Under the pieces are notes generated by a model. The model did not search any database and was not told where the DNA came from. It was given only the letters and a program-made list of their open reading frames with translations. Positions 49,079-56,587 of a stretch of DNA of 64,000 nucleotides are shown here, one piece after another. The stretch's first letter is position 1. The number at the start of each line of letters is the position of its first letter. The translations under genes and the position numbers were made by a program. This DNA is from CAYFYS01 sp965202905 (lineage in GTDB: Bacteria > Pseudomonadota > Alphaproteobacteria > MPNO01), in contig OZ241868.1 of the NCBI GenBank assembly GCA_965202905.1, positions 496,001 through 560,000 on the forward strand, given 5' to 3'.

Positions 49079-49338
49079 ACGGGTCCGCATCCGGCCGCGC
49101 GGGCGCCGGGAAATCGATGGAACTCCGAGCGTGACGTTCATCGCCAGGTTTTCGGTCTCCGACCCGCGGCGGCGCACGGCAGGGAGTCGATCGGCGGCGA
49201 TGCGCGGGCACAGATCCCGGGATCGCCGGCCGAAACGATGGAATTGGCGACTGCGCGCTCGCCAAGGGCGCGTCCGGCTGATCCGATGCCGCCCAGGCCG
49301 ATCGTCCGCAGGGCTGATGGAGCGCGATCCCCCCGATC
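49079..49338. other. Degenerate stretch, perhaps the decayed front of a nucleoside hydrolase gene
   Basis: No intact gene is visible. One frame starting near 49131 (TFIARFSVSDP) faintly resembles the family region before the active site, but stops interrupt any continuous reading into the better-preserved fragment that follows. Confidence 0.3.
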
Positions 49339-49515
49339 GGCGCTGCGCTGCACGATCCGCGCGCGATCGCCTGTTTGCTGCGGCCGGACCTGTTCACCGG
49401 CGCGCCGGCCAGGGTGGCCGTGGCGAGCGCGGAGTCGGTCGAGATCGGCCGCACCGTCGTCGACTTCGATGCGGATGGGATCTTCGGAGTGATCGGGGAG
49501 CGACTCAGCCCTTGA
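49339..49515 (+). pseudogene. Relic of a nucleoside hydrolase C-terminus
   Basis: The frame 49339-49515 reads GAALHDPRAIACLLRPDLFTG, then RVAVASAESVEIGRTVVDF, and ends with TGA at 49513-49515. This matches the C-terminal substrate-binding HDP motif and following strands of inosine-uridine-type nucleoside hydrolases. Upstream in the same frame there is a stop at 49276, so the N-terminal three quarters are lost or scrambled. It overlaps the end of the reductase gene on the other strand by 11 bases. Confidence 0.55.
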
Positions 49516-50731
49516 GCAGGGCCTGGAGCTTGACCACGGGATCGGCGAGCGCTGTCGGGTCGAGCGCCTTGCCGGCCTGCATCAGCCGCTTGGCGAAACG
49601 GATGTCGCGCGGGTTGTTGATCGCCGCGGCGCCCTCGATACGGCCGTCCTTGAGATAGAACTCGATGAACCGGTTCTTCTGGCGCTCGCCGCGGATGACG
49701 GTCTCATCCCACTCGACCGGCAGTCCGATGAGCTGGATGTTGAGATCGTACTGGTCCGACCAGAACCAGGGGATCTCCTCGTAAGGGGCCTCGCCGCCCA
49801 GCATCGCCTTGGCCGCGGCGATTGCCTGGTTCTGGGCGTTCTCCCAGGACTCCAGCCGGATCCGCCGGCCGAGCAGCCCGTTCGGGTGGTTGGTGACGTC
49901 GCCCGCAGCATAGATATCCGGGTCCGAAGTCCGGCCGAACGCGTCGACGATAACGCCGTTGTCGACCTCGAGCCCCGCCGCGGCGGCGAGCTCGACATTG
50001 GGGATCAGCCCGATGCCGATCACCACGACCGAGGCCGGCAGCACCGTTCCGTCGGGCAGGCGCACGCCGCTTACCCGGTCGTCGCCGAGAATCGCCTCGA
50101 TCGAGGCGCCCAGGCGCACGTCGATCCCGCGTTCGCGATGGATCTCGTGCAGGCAAGCTGCGAAATCGGGCGTCAACGCCCGCCCGCAAAGCTGGTCCAG
50201 CGCCTCCAGGACGATCACATCGGCCCCCAACATGCGCCCGGCCGCGGCGACCTCGAGCCCGATCCAGCCGCCGCCGACCACGACCAGCTTTGCGCCCTCG
50301 GAGATGTCGGCCCGGATCGCTGCGCTGTCGGGGATGTCGCGCAGGTAGTGCACGCCGACAAGCTCGTTGCCTTCGATCGGCAGCGTGCGGACCCGCCCGC
50401 CTGTCGCCAGCATCAGCTTGTCGTATGCGACCGCTTCGCCACCCGCCAGAATCACCGTTTTGGTCCCGCGGTCGATCGCGGTCGCCGCCGTCCCGGTGCG
50501 CAGCTCGATCCGCTGTTTATCAAAAGCACCTTCGGGCCACAGATAGCTCGATTCCGCCGGCTCCTTGCCCAGGAGCACTTCCTTGGAGAGCGGCGGGCGC
50601 TCATAGGGCGGATAGGCCTCTTCGCCGATCAGGACGATCCGGCCTTCGAAGTCTTCGTCGCGCAACGTCTTGGCGGTCCAGCCGCCGGCCTGGCCGGCGC
50701 CGACGACCACGATCGTTCCGATGGCGTCCAT
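49505..50731 (-). CDS. FAD/NAD(P)-dependent ferredoxin reductase of a Rieske oxygenase system
   Basis: The 408-residue flavoprotein has the FAD motif VVVGAGQAGGWTA, a second dinucleotide motif VVGGGWIGLEVAA and the C-terminal IYAAGDVTNHPN with the reductase-type LESWENAQNQ. These are typical of BphA4/ThcD-like reductases that pass electrons from NADH to a Rieske ferredoxin. It is 21 bases downstream of the ferredoxin gene, probably in one operon, and divergent from the oxygenase alpha gene. Confidence 0.92.
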   Translation of the reverse strand: MDAIGTIVVVGAGQAGGWTAKTLRDEDFEGRIVLIGEEAYPPYERPPLSKEVLLGKEPAESSYLWPEGAFDKQRIELRTGTAATAIDRGTKTVILAGGEAVAYDKLMLATGGRVRTLPIEGNELVGVHYLRDIPDSAAIRADISEGAKLVVVGGGWIGLEVAAAGRMLGADVIVLEALDQLCGRALTPDFAACLHEIHRERGIDVRLGASIEAILGDDRVSGVRLPDGTVLPASVVVIGIGLIPNVELAAAAGLEVDNGVIVDAFGRTSDPDIYAAGDVTNHPNGLLGRRIRLESWENAQNQAIAAAKAMLGGEAPYEEIPWFWSDQYDLNIQLIGLPVEWDETVIRGERQKNRFIEFYLKDGRIEGAAAINNPRDIRFAKRLMQAGKALDPTALADPVVKLQALLKG

Positions 50732-50752
50732 CGCAGGTTCGGGCCGCCGGGA

Positions 50753-51073
50753 TCAGCCCGGTACGCCGACCATGATGTCGTCGCCGTCGATCTTGATCTC
50801 GTAGGTTTTCAGGTCCTCGGTCACAGGCGGGGTCATCGCCTTGCCCGATTTGATGTCGAAGCACCCGCCATGCAGCGGGCACTCGATCAACGCGCCTTCG
50901 ATGTAGCCATCCGCCAGCGAGGCATAGGCGTGGGTGCAGATGTCGTCGGTCGCGTAGAACTCGCCCTCGAGGTTGTAGATCGCGATTTCTTTCTTGCCGA
51001 TCACGACCTGCAAGGCTTCGCCGTCGTCGAGATCGCCCGTCTTTGCGACCGCGTGGAACTCGATATCGCTCAT
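50753..51073 (-). CDS. Rieske [2Fe-2S] ferredoxin
   Basis: The 106-residue ferredoxin carries the Rieske ligands CTH and CPLH in DICTHAYASLADG and IECPLHGGCFD. ATG at 51073 begins MSDIEFHAVAK; the longer open frame adds an unlikely Arg-rich lead. It would shuttle electrons from the adjacent reductase to the terminal oxygenase at 51306. Confidence 0.93.
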   Translation of the reverse strand: MSDIEFHAVAKTGDLDDGEALQVVIGKKEIAIYNLEGEFYATDDICTHAYASLADGYIEGALIECPLHGGCFDIKSGKAMTPPVTEDLKTYEIKIDGDDIMVGVPG

Positions 51074-51305
51074 TATGCGCTGTGTCTCCGTGTTGTCCGA
51101 TCCCGCGCGGAAACCGGCCTTTGGATCCGGGCCGAACCGCGCAATCCGGGCAACGCGCCCGCTTGGCTCGGTCGGGCGGAGTGTACACAGCCCCCCGGAA
51201 CGTGCCAACCGGTATCGCCCGCGATGGCCAGCGCGCCGGGCCGCCGGTATAGTCCGCCGGATCGTCGAATGCGCAACGTCGAACGCGCAACAGGGAACCG
51301 ACAGC
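51074..51305. promoter_or_regulatory. Divergent control region between ferredoxin and oxygenase alpha genes
   Basis: These 232 bases must hold the control of both directions. A palindrome GTGTACAC lies at 51181-51188 and could be an operator half. A TATAGT that may be a plus-strand -10 box lies at 51248-51253 without a recognisable -35. AGGGAA precedes the TTG start of the alpha gene. No regulator gene is nearby. Confidence 0.3.
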
Positions 51306-52547
51306 TTGCCCGAGAACGATGCCCCGCTGGTCTGGCCGCAGGAGGGCGTGAGCCGCGTCCCCTACCGGGTCTATTCCGAGCCCGGGATCTACGAAGCTGA
51401 ACAGCGCAAAATCTTTCGCGGCGATGTCTGGCATTTCCTGTTGATGGACCAGGAGATCCCCGAGCCCGGCGACTACCGCACCGTCGAGGTCGGCGAGACT
51501 CCGGTGATCGTGCTGCGCGATGAGACCGGCGCGATCAACGCGATGGTCAACCGCTGCGCCCATCGCGGCAACATGGTGTGCATAAACAAGGTCGGCCGCG
51601 CCGATGGCCGCTTGACTTGCGTCTACCACAACTGGACCTACGACCTGAAGGGACGGCTGGAGGCGGTCGCCTTTCAGCACGGCATCGCGCGCCGCGGCGG
51701 CATGCCCGAGGATTTCACGATCGCCGATCACGCGCTGGAACGGCTGCGCGTTGACAGCTATTGCGGGCTGGTGTTCGGAAGCTTCTCGCCATCCGTTGCG
51801 CCACTGGCCGACTATCTGGGCGCGGAGATGCGCGCCAACATCGACCGCGTGCTCGGCCGCGAGATGGTGCTGCTGGGCGCCTACAGCCAGTTCATGCCCA
51901 ACAACTGGAAGCTTTACATGGAGAACGTGCGGGACTCCTATCACGCGAGCCTGCTGCACGTCTTCTTCACCACCTTCCGGTTGAACCGGCTGTCGATGGA
52001 CGGCGGCATTAAGCTCAGCCCGCGCGGCTGGCACCATATCAGCTATTCGATCGCCGCGACCGACCGCGAGGAGGCGCAGTACGATCCGGACAAGCTGCGC
52101 GCGGTCGAAGACGGCTATCGCCTGGCCGATCCGCGGGTGATCGGCGGCTGGCCGGAGTTTGCGTGCGGCACGACGCTGGCGATCCAGTCGATCTTTCCGA
52201 ACTTCATAATCCAGCAGACCCGGAACTCGATCGCGCTGCGGGTGTGCATGCCAAAGGGAGCGACCGGCTGCGAACTATCCTGGCGCATCCTGGGCGCCGG
52301 CGAGGACACCGAAGATCAACGCGCCGCGCGAATCCACCAGTCCAACCTGATCGGGCCCGGCGGGCTGATCTCGATGGAGGACGGGGTCGTCGGCGGCTGG
52401 GTCCAGCGGGGCGCCAAGGCGGACCCGGACCGCGTCTCGCTTCTGGAGATGGGCGGGCGCGATGTCGCGCCCAGCCCGGGATCGCGTGCGACCGAGGTTT
52501 CGGTGCGCGGGTTCTGGAACGGCTTTCGCGATCTGATGGGTGTCTGA
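51306..52547 (+). CDS. Rieske ring-hydroxylating oxygenase alpha subunit (salicylate 5-hydroxylase/NagG-like)
   Basis: This is the catalytic subunit of a multicomponent aromatic oxygenase. The Rieske ligands are CAHRG ... CVYHNW and the mononuclear iron site is DSYHASLLH. The bridging Asp is in NVRDSYH. TTG at 51306, behind AGGGAA, gives 413 residues; the frame is open upstream but without family similarity. With separate ferredoxin, reductase and beta genes and a gentisate dioxygenase nearby, salicylate 5-hydroxylase is the best fit. The exact substrate is inferred from context only. Confidence 0.88.
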   Translation: MPENDAPLVWPQEGVSRVPYRVYSEPGIYEAEQRKIFRGDVWHFLLMDQEIPEPGDYRTVEVGETPVIVLRDETGAINAMVNRCAHRGNMVCINKVGRADGRLTCVYHNWTYDLKGRLEAVAFQHGIARRGGMPEDFTIADHALERLRVDSYCGLVFGSFSPSVAPLADYLGAEMRANIDRVLGREMVLLGAYSQFMPNNWKLYMENVRDSYHASLLHVFFTTFRLNRLSMDGGIKLSPRGWHHISYSIAATDREEAQYDPDKLRAVEDGYRLADPRVIGGWPEFACGTTLAIQSIFPNFIIQQTRNSIALRVCMPKGATGCELSWRILGAGEDTEDQRAARIHQSNLIGPGGLISMEDGVVGGWVQRGAKADPDRVSLLEMGGRDVAPSPGSRATEVSVRGFWNGFRDLMGV

Positions 52548-52574
52548 GGCGATGATTGAGGGGAGGTTTGGCCC

Positions 52575-53432
52575 GTGAAACTTGTTACCTTCGAGGCTGG
52601 CGGCAAGATGTCGTTCGGCGCGGTGACCGAGGCCGGGGTGATCGACCTCGCGCCGCGCCTGAACGGCGTCGGCGGGCTGATCGACCTGCTTGATGCGGAG
52701 GCCTGGTCGCGGGCCGCGGCGGCGGCCAAGGGCGCGCCGGCGGATTACCGGATCAACGAGATCGCCTGTCGCCGGCCCATCGGGCAGCCGGAGAAGATCG
52801 TCTGCATCGGCGTGAACTACGCCAACCGGAACCTGGAATACGACGACAGCTCGCTGCCGGACTACCCCAGCGTCTTCATGCGGGTGCCCGAGACCCTGGT
52901 CGGGCACGGCCAGTCTCTGGTGCGCCCGCCCGAATCGGTCCAACTCGATTACGAGGGCGAAATCGCGATCGTCATCGGCGAGGGCGGCCGGCGGATCCCG
53001 CGCGAACGGGCGCTGTCGCACATCGCGGCGCTGACCTGCCTGAACGAGGGCTGCATCCGCGACTGGATGCGCCACGGCAAGTTCAACGTCACCCAGGGCA
53101 AGAACTTCGATCGCTGCGGCGCGGTCGGGCCGTGGTTGGTGACCGCCGATGAGTTCGCCGGCGGCTACGGCGACTTGCGGGTGACCTGCCGGGTAAACGG
53201 CGAGGTGCGCCAGGACGACACCACCGCCAACCTGATCTTCGATTTCGCCGATCTGGTGAGCTACGTCTCGACCTGGGCGAGCCTGAAGCGCGGCGACATC
53301 ATCTCCACCGGGACTCCGATCGGCGCCGGCGTCCGGTTCGATCCGCCCAAATGGCTGGTCCCGGGAGATGTCGTCGAGGTCGAGGTCTCCGGTATCGGGA
53401 CGCTGTCCAACCCGGTCGTCGACGAGGCTTAG
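52575..53432 (+). CDS. Fumarylacetoacetate hydrolase-family protein (likely fumarylpyruvate hydrolase)
   Basis: FAH-family enzymes cleave acylpyruvates. The 285-residue protein has the metal-binding DYEGEIAIVIG, the LNEGCIRDWMRHGKF segment and GKNFDRCGAVGPWLV, ending in ISTGTPIGAG. GTG at 52575 is preceded by GGGGAGG at 8 bases. It follows the oxygenase alpha gene by 27 bases. In the gentisate pathway the last step, fumarylpyruvate to fumarate and pyruvate, needs such an enzyme. Confidence 0.87.
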   Translation: MKLVTFEAGGKMSFGAVTEAGVIDLAPRLNGVGGLIDLLDAEAWSRAAAAAKGAPADYRINEIACRRPIGQPEKIVCIGVNYANRNLEYDDSSLPDYPSVFMRVPETLVGHGQSLVRPPESVQLDYEGEIAIVIGEGGRRIPRERALSHIAALTCLNEGCIRDWMRHGKFNVTQGKNFDRCGAVGPWLVTADEFAGGYGDLRVTCRVNGEVRQDDTTANLIFDFADLVSYVSTWASLKRGDIISTGTPIGAGVRFDPPKWLVPGDVVEVEVSGIGTLSNPVVDEA

Positions 53433-53490
53433 GCGGCGCTATTCGTCTTCCGGACCGCCCGAAGCCGGCCGGGTTGCGCGGTTCCGCTAG

Positions 53491-53574
53491 TGGATCAACC
53501 GAGACATTTGAATCCCCCGGCCGATGATGATCTGGCGACCATAACGCATTCAAATGTCTCGATAAGTTGATCCA
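53491..53574. repeat. Long imperfect inverted repeat
   Basis: The left arm (53491-53513, GAGACATTTGAAT core) and the right arm (53548-53574) are complementary over 23 positions, interrupted only by a 4-base insertion in the right arm. The arms enclose a 34-base loop. It lies between convergent genes. It could be a bidirectional transcription block, the ends of a small degenerate mobile element, or an operator. No T-tract follows on either strand. Confidence 0.7.
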
Positions 53575-53581
53575 TCAACAT

Positions 53582-53620
53582 AAAAACCAGTGGTTCGAAG
53601 CGAAATATTCGAACCACTGG
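53582..53620 (-). terminator. Rho-independent terminator of the gentisate dioxygenase-GST operon
   Basis: A perfect 13-base inverted repeat (53587-53599 and 53608-53620, CCAGTGGTTCGAA and its complement) has an 8-base loop. On the minus strand it is directly followed by TTTTT (complement of 53582-53586). It lies 82 bases past the end of the GST gene, the last gene of that minus-strand pair. Confidence 0.8.
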
Positions 53621-53702
53621 ACTATCGCGCGGCGGTGAACTCCCCGTTCCGCGTCTGTGACTATGCGAACGCTGCGTGCCGATAATTTTCGGCGGTTGTC
53701 GT

Positions 53703-54410
53703 TCAGTTGCGTGGTGGTTGATTGAGGCCTCGTTGGACGGCGGCGCGATCGAGGCATCGGTCGAGATATGAGACGACATTGGGATAGCCCGGCAGGTCGA
53801 GCGCATCGGCCGCTTCGTAGAATCCACCAAGCACCCGCACCCAGGGGAAGGTCGCGATGTCGGCGATGGTGTAGTCCTCGCCCATCAGATACGGCCTTCC
53901 GTCCAGACGGCCCTCGAGCACGGCGAGCAGCCGCCTGGTCTCATCCCGGTAGCGGTCGGTCGCGTAGGTGTCAGTCGTCTTGTCGGCGGCAAATTTGAAA
54001 AAGTGTCCGAACTGGCCGAACATCGGCCCGACGCCGCCCATCTGGAACATCAGCCATTGGATGCATTCGTAACGGGCGGCGGGGTCGGCCGGCAGCAGCT
54101 TTGCGGTCTTCTCGGCGAGATAGAGCAGGATCGCCCCGCTCTCGAACAGCGGCAGGGGCTCGCCGCCGGGGCCGTCCGGGTCGATGATCGCCGGGATCTT
54201 GTTGTTGGGGTTGAGCGAGAGGAACTCCGGGGTGAGTTGATCGTCGTTGCCGAAGGAGACCAGATGGGCCTCGTAGGGCAGCGCCATTTCCTCGAGCGCG
54301 ATCGAGGCCTTGACCCCATTGGGGGTGGGCAGGGAAAAGAGCTGGACGCGGTCCGGGTGTTTGGCCGGCCAGCGTCTGGCGATGGGAAAATCGGACAGAG
54401 CGGTCATCAC
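53703..54410 (-). CDS. Glutathione S-transferase family protein (Ure2p/YfcG-like), candidate maleylpyruvate isomerase
   Basis: The 235-residue protein has a thioredoxin-like N-domain with FSLPTPNGVKASIALEE, LNPNNKIPAI and ESGAILLYL, then a helical C-domain with GEDYTIADIATFPW. The TPNG start is typical of nu-class (YfcG/GstB) enzymes rather than the zeta-class isomerases that usually act in this pathway. Its place 14 bases after gentisate dioxygenase suggests it isomerises maleylpyruvate to fumarylpyruvate with glutathione. That function is inferred from position. Confidence 0.82.
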   Translation of the reverse strand: MMTALSDFPIARRWPAKHPDRVQLFSLPTPNGVKASIALEEMALPYEAHLVSFGNDDQLTPEFLSLNPNNKIPAIIDPDGPGGEPLPLFESGAILLYLAEKTAKLLPADPAARYECIQWLMFQMGGVGPMFGQFGHFFKFAADKTTDTYATDRYRDETRRLLAVLEGRLDGRPYLMGEDYTIADIATFPWVRVLGGFYEAADALDLPGYPNVVSYLDRCLDRAAVQRGLNQPPRN

Positions 54411-54424
54411 GGATCCTGTGCTGG

Positions 54425-55603
54425 TTAGTCGAGATCGACGACCGCGCCGCTATCGGTCTTTCCCTGCGCCCGGTAGTGGCCGAGCTTGGAGATCAGCGGC
54501 AGGTCGGTATAGCTGTAGAGGATGGCGTCGCCGGTCCCGGTGTTGACCAATCGGCGCCAGCGGTGATTGGGCACGACGAAGAAGTCGTTGCGCGCCCATT
54601 CCAGGGGCTCGCCGTCGACCTCGGTACGGCCCTGGCCGTCCATCACCCAGTAGACGGTCGAGGCGGTGTGGCGGAACGGCTGGGTCGCCTCGCCCGGGCG
54701 CAGGAGCTGGGCGCGGTAGGAGATGGTCGTGAAAACCGGCGTGCCGTCCTCCGGGTTGACCAGCTCGACGATCACGCCCTCATGGGGGTCGCCGTCGTAG
54801 CCGGACAGGTCGTCGAGCGCGGACCGGATGTCGACGCCCGAATAGAGGAACATCGGCGTCACGCCGCACCCGGAACCGCGGTGATGGGCTTCGAACAGCG
54901 GCCGGATCCCGCCGTGCCCGTAAAAGCGCTTGGAGAAGTTCTCCACCGGCTCGCCGTGATCGATCGCGTTCTTGGAGTCGTTTCGCGCCCAGGCGCATCC
55001 CAGGAAATCGATCAGCGGCCAGTCCAGCGTGTCCGCCCAGATCACCGGCGTGTCGTCGTCGTTGCCGTGGGCGTGCCAAGTGCCGTTGGGCGTGAACACC
55101 AGATCGCCGCGTTGGGGCAGGATCTTCTCGCCCTCGACGACGGTGTAGCCGCCGCCATCGGAGATGATCGTCCGGCTGGCGTTGGGCGCGTGCATGTGCG
55201 ATTCGGCATCGTCGCCGCGCTTGTAGATCGAGATCGCGATGCGCATCGTGTTGGTGACTTTGATCCCCTTGGTCCCGAAGGCTGGGTTGGTCAGCAGCAC
55301 GGACTGGCGCTCGGTGAGCTCGAGCGGGCAGAGCTCGGCGAGCTTGAGCAGGTTGGGCTCGATGTCGGACCATTTCCAGACATGCGGGGCGGGCGCGGGG
55401 TACTCGACCGTCAGGCTGTGCGGGCCGGGCTGGGGCCGGTCCGCACTTCCCAGATGCCAGGCGGTCTGGTTGGGCAGGTTCCAGCGCGTCCTGATCCAGA
55501 TGTGGCGCTCGCGCACCTGCTGATTGAGCTCTTCGAGTTCGTTTACGATCAGTTCGAGCTCATGCGCACGGTCGCGCCGAGCCGATTCCGTGACGGTCGC
55601 CAT
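54425..55603 (-). CDS. Gentisate 1,2-dioxygenase
   Basis: This ring-cleaving enzyme opens gentisate to maleylpyruvate. The 392-residue bicupin has the N-terminal cupin iron site ESHMHAPNASRTII and GTWHAHGND. A second cupin (FRHTASTVYWVMDGQG ... PNHRWRRLVN) follows. The extended N-terminal region (RHIWIRTRWNLPNQT, TNPAFGTKGIKVTNTM) is typical of the family. It is transcribed with the GST gene and divergent from the oxygenase beta gene. Confidence 0.92.
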   Translation of the reverse strand: MATVTESARRDRAHELELIVNELEELNQQVRERHIWIRTRWNLPNQTAWHLGSADRPQPGPHSLTVEYPAPAPHVWKWSDIEPNLLKLAELCPLELTERQSVLLTNPAFGTKGIKVTNTMRIAISIYKRGDDAESHMHAPNASRTIISDGGGYTVVEGEKILPQRGDLVFTPNGTWHAHGNDDDTPVIWADTLDWPLIDFLGCAWARNDSKNAIDHGEPVENFSKRFYGHGGIRPLFEAHHRGSGCGVTPMFLYSGVDIRSALDDLSGYDGDPHEGVIVELVNPEDGTPVFTTISYRAQLLRPGEATQPFRHTASTVYWVMDGQGRTEVDGEPLEWARNDFFVVPNHRWRRLVNTGTGDAILYSYTDLPLISKLGHYRAQGKTDSGAVVDLD

Positions 55604-55717
55604 ATCGCATCTCCAGAGGTTCGCGCGCCAGTCTTCGCCGCGAAGCGTTGCCGGTCAAGGGCCATATGAGCCATCCCGGGGTGCATCGCCGGCCCTTGGC
55701 GCGTAGGATGCCGGTCC

Positions 55718-56191
55718 ATGCACTCCAGGGACGCGGAACGGGCGATCGAGGCGCTGATCCACGACTATGCCCATGCGATCGACGACGGCCGGCTGGAAGA
55801 ATGGCCGGACTTCTTCACCGAGGATTGCCTCTACCGCGTGATCTCCAGGGAGAGCCACGAGCAGGGCCAGCCCGTCGGGATCATGTCCTGCGAGGGGATC
55901 GGCATGATGCGCGACCGCATCCTGGCGCTTCGCGTGGCCAACATCTATGAGCCGCACGTCTATCGACACCTGATCAGCGCCATCCGCATCGAAGACGGCG
56001 TCGCGGAACCCTATCGGGTGCGGACCGGATTTGCCGTCATCCGCACCATGCAAAGCGGCGAAATCAGTGTCTTTCTGTCGGGCAAGTATCTGGATTCCAT
56101 CGTTTTCGAGGCCGGGATGGCGAAGTTCCGAGAGCGCATCGTGGTCTGCGACTCCGGCCGTATCGACACGCTGATCGTCATACCGCCGTGA
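55718..56191 (+). CDS. Aromatic-ring-hydroxylating oxygenase beta subunit (NagH-like)
   Basis: The small structural subunit pairs with the alpha subunit at 51306. The 157-residue protein has the NTF2-like fold pattern: HDYAHAIDDGRLEEWPDFFTED at the start, a central RDRILALRVANIYEP and a C-terminal KFRERIVVCDSGRIDTLIV. It is 3.2 kb away from the alpha gene, with dioxygenase and GST genes on the opposite strand between them, an unusual split. Confidence 0.85.
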   Translation: MHSRDAERAIEALIHDYAHAIDDGRLEEWPDFFTEDCLYRVISRESHEQGQPVGIMSCEGIGMMRDRILALRVANIYEPHVYRHLISAIRIEDGVAEPYRVRTGFAVIRTMQSGEISVFLSGKYLDSIVFEAGMAKFRERIVVCDSGRIDTLIVIPP

Positions 56192-56377
56192 CCGGCCCAA
56201 AGGTCCCTATGACGCCGGATTCGGCGGGTTCGGCAGGTTCACCATCCAGGCCCTGAACCATACGACCAAAACGTGTGATGCCGATTTTACTCTGGATTCT
56301 CTAGAGGATGCTAAGGTATGATGGTCAAGAAACTTCGATAATGTCGTAAGGCCATGCGACGGAGGCCACTCTGACTA
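56192..56377. other. AT-richer intergenic stretch at the left edge of the helicase insert
   Basis: No gene is seen. Base composition changes visibly from about 56260 onward (for example TTTTACTCTGGATTCTCTAG). A TATGAT resembling a -10 box is present, without a good -35. This stretch may contain the left junction of the inserted DNA. Confidence 0.4.
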
Positions 56378-56584
56378 ATGGCAGACACGAGACGAACTTC
56401 CAGAAAGCCTGCTGGCAGACGCCCTGGGGCAAACCGGCCCGTCCCAATTTCGGCGTTTCACGGCAAAGACGAGATCATGCCTGGCTCAGAGCGCCTGCAA
56501 ACGGGCCTGCAACGTCAATCACCGGAGGGAATGGAATTGTATCTATATCGAATGTCCCCGTTACTGTCCCTCGTGGAGTTTTAA
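56378..56584 (+). CDS. Small basic protein upstream of the helicase, unknown function
   Basis: A 68-codon frame (MADTRRTSRKPAGRRPGANRP at the start) begins 12 bases after GGAGG (56361-56365) and ends 3 bases before the helicase start. The N-terminal half is Arg-rich; the end is hydrophobic (LYLYRMSPLLSLVEF). I recognise no family. The spacing suggests cotranslation with the helicase, but it could be a chance frame in the leader. Confidence 0.35.
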   Translation: MADTRRTSRKPAGRRPGANRPVPISAFHGKDEIMPGSERLQTGLQRQSPEGMELYLYRMSPLLSLVEF

Positions 56585-56587
56585 ATA

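Noticed and set aside
49886..51305. Long plus-strand frames opposite the reductase and ferredoxin genes
   Set aside because: They are antisense shadows; only the part from TTG 51306 shows Rieske oxygenase sequence.
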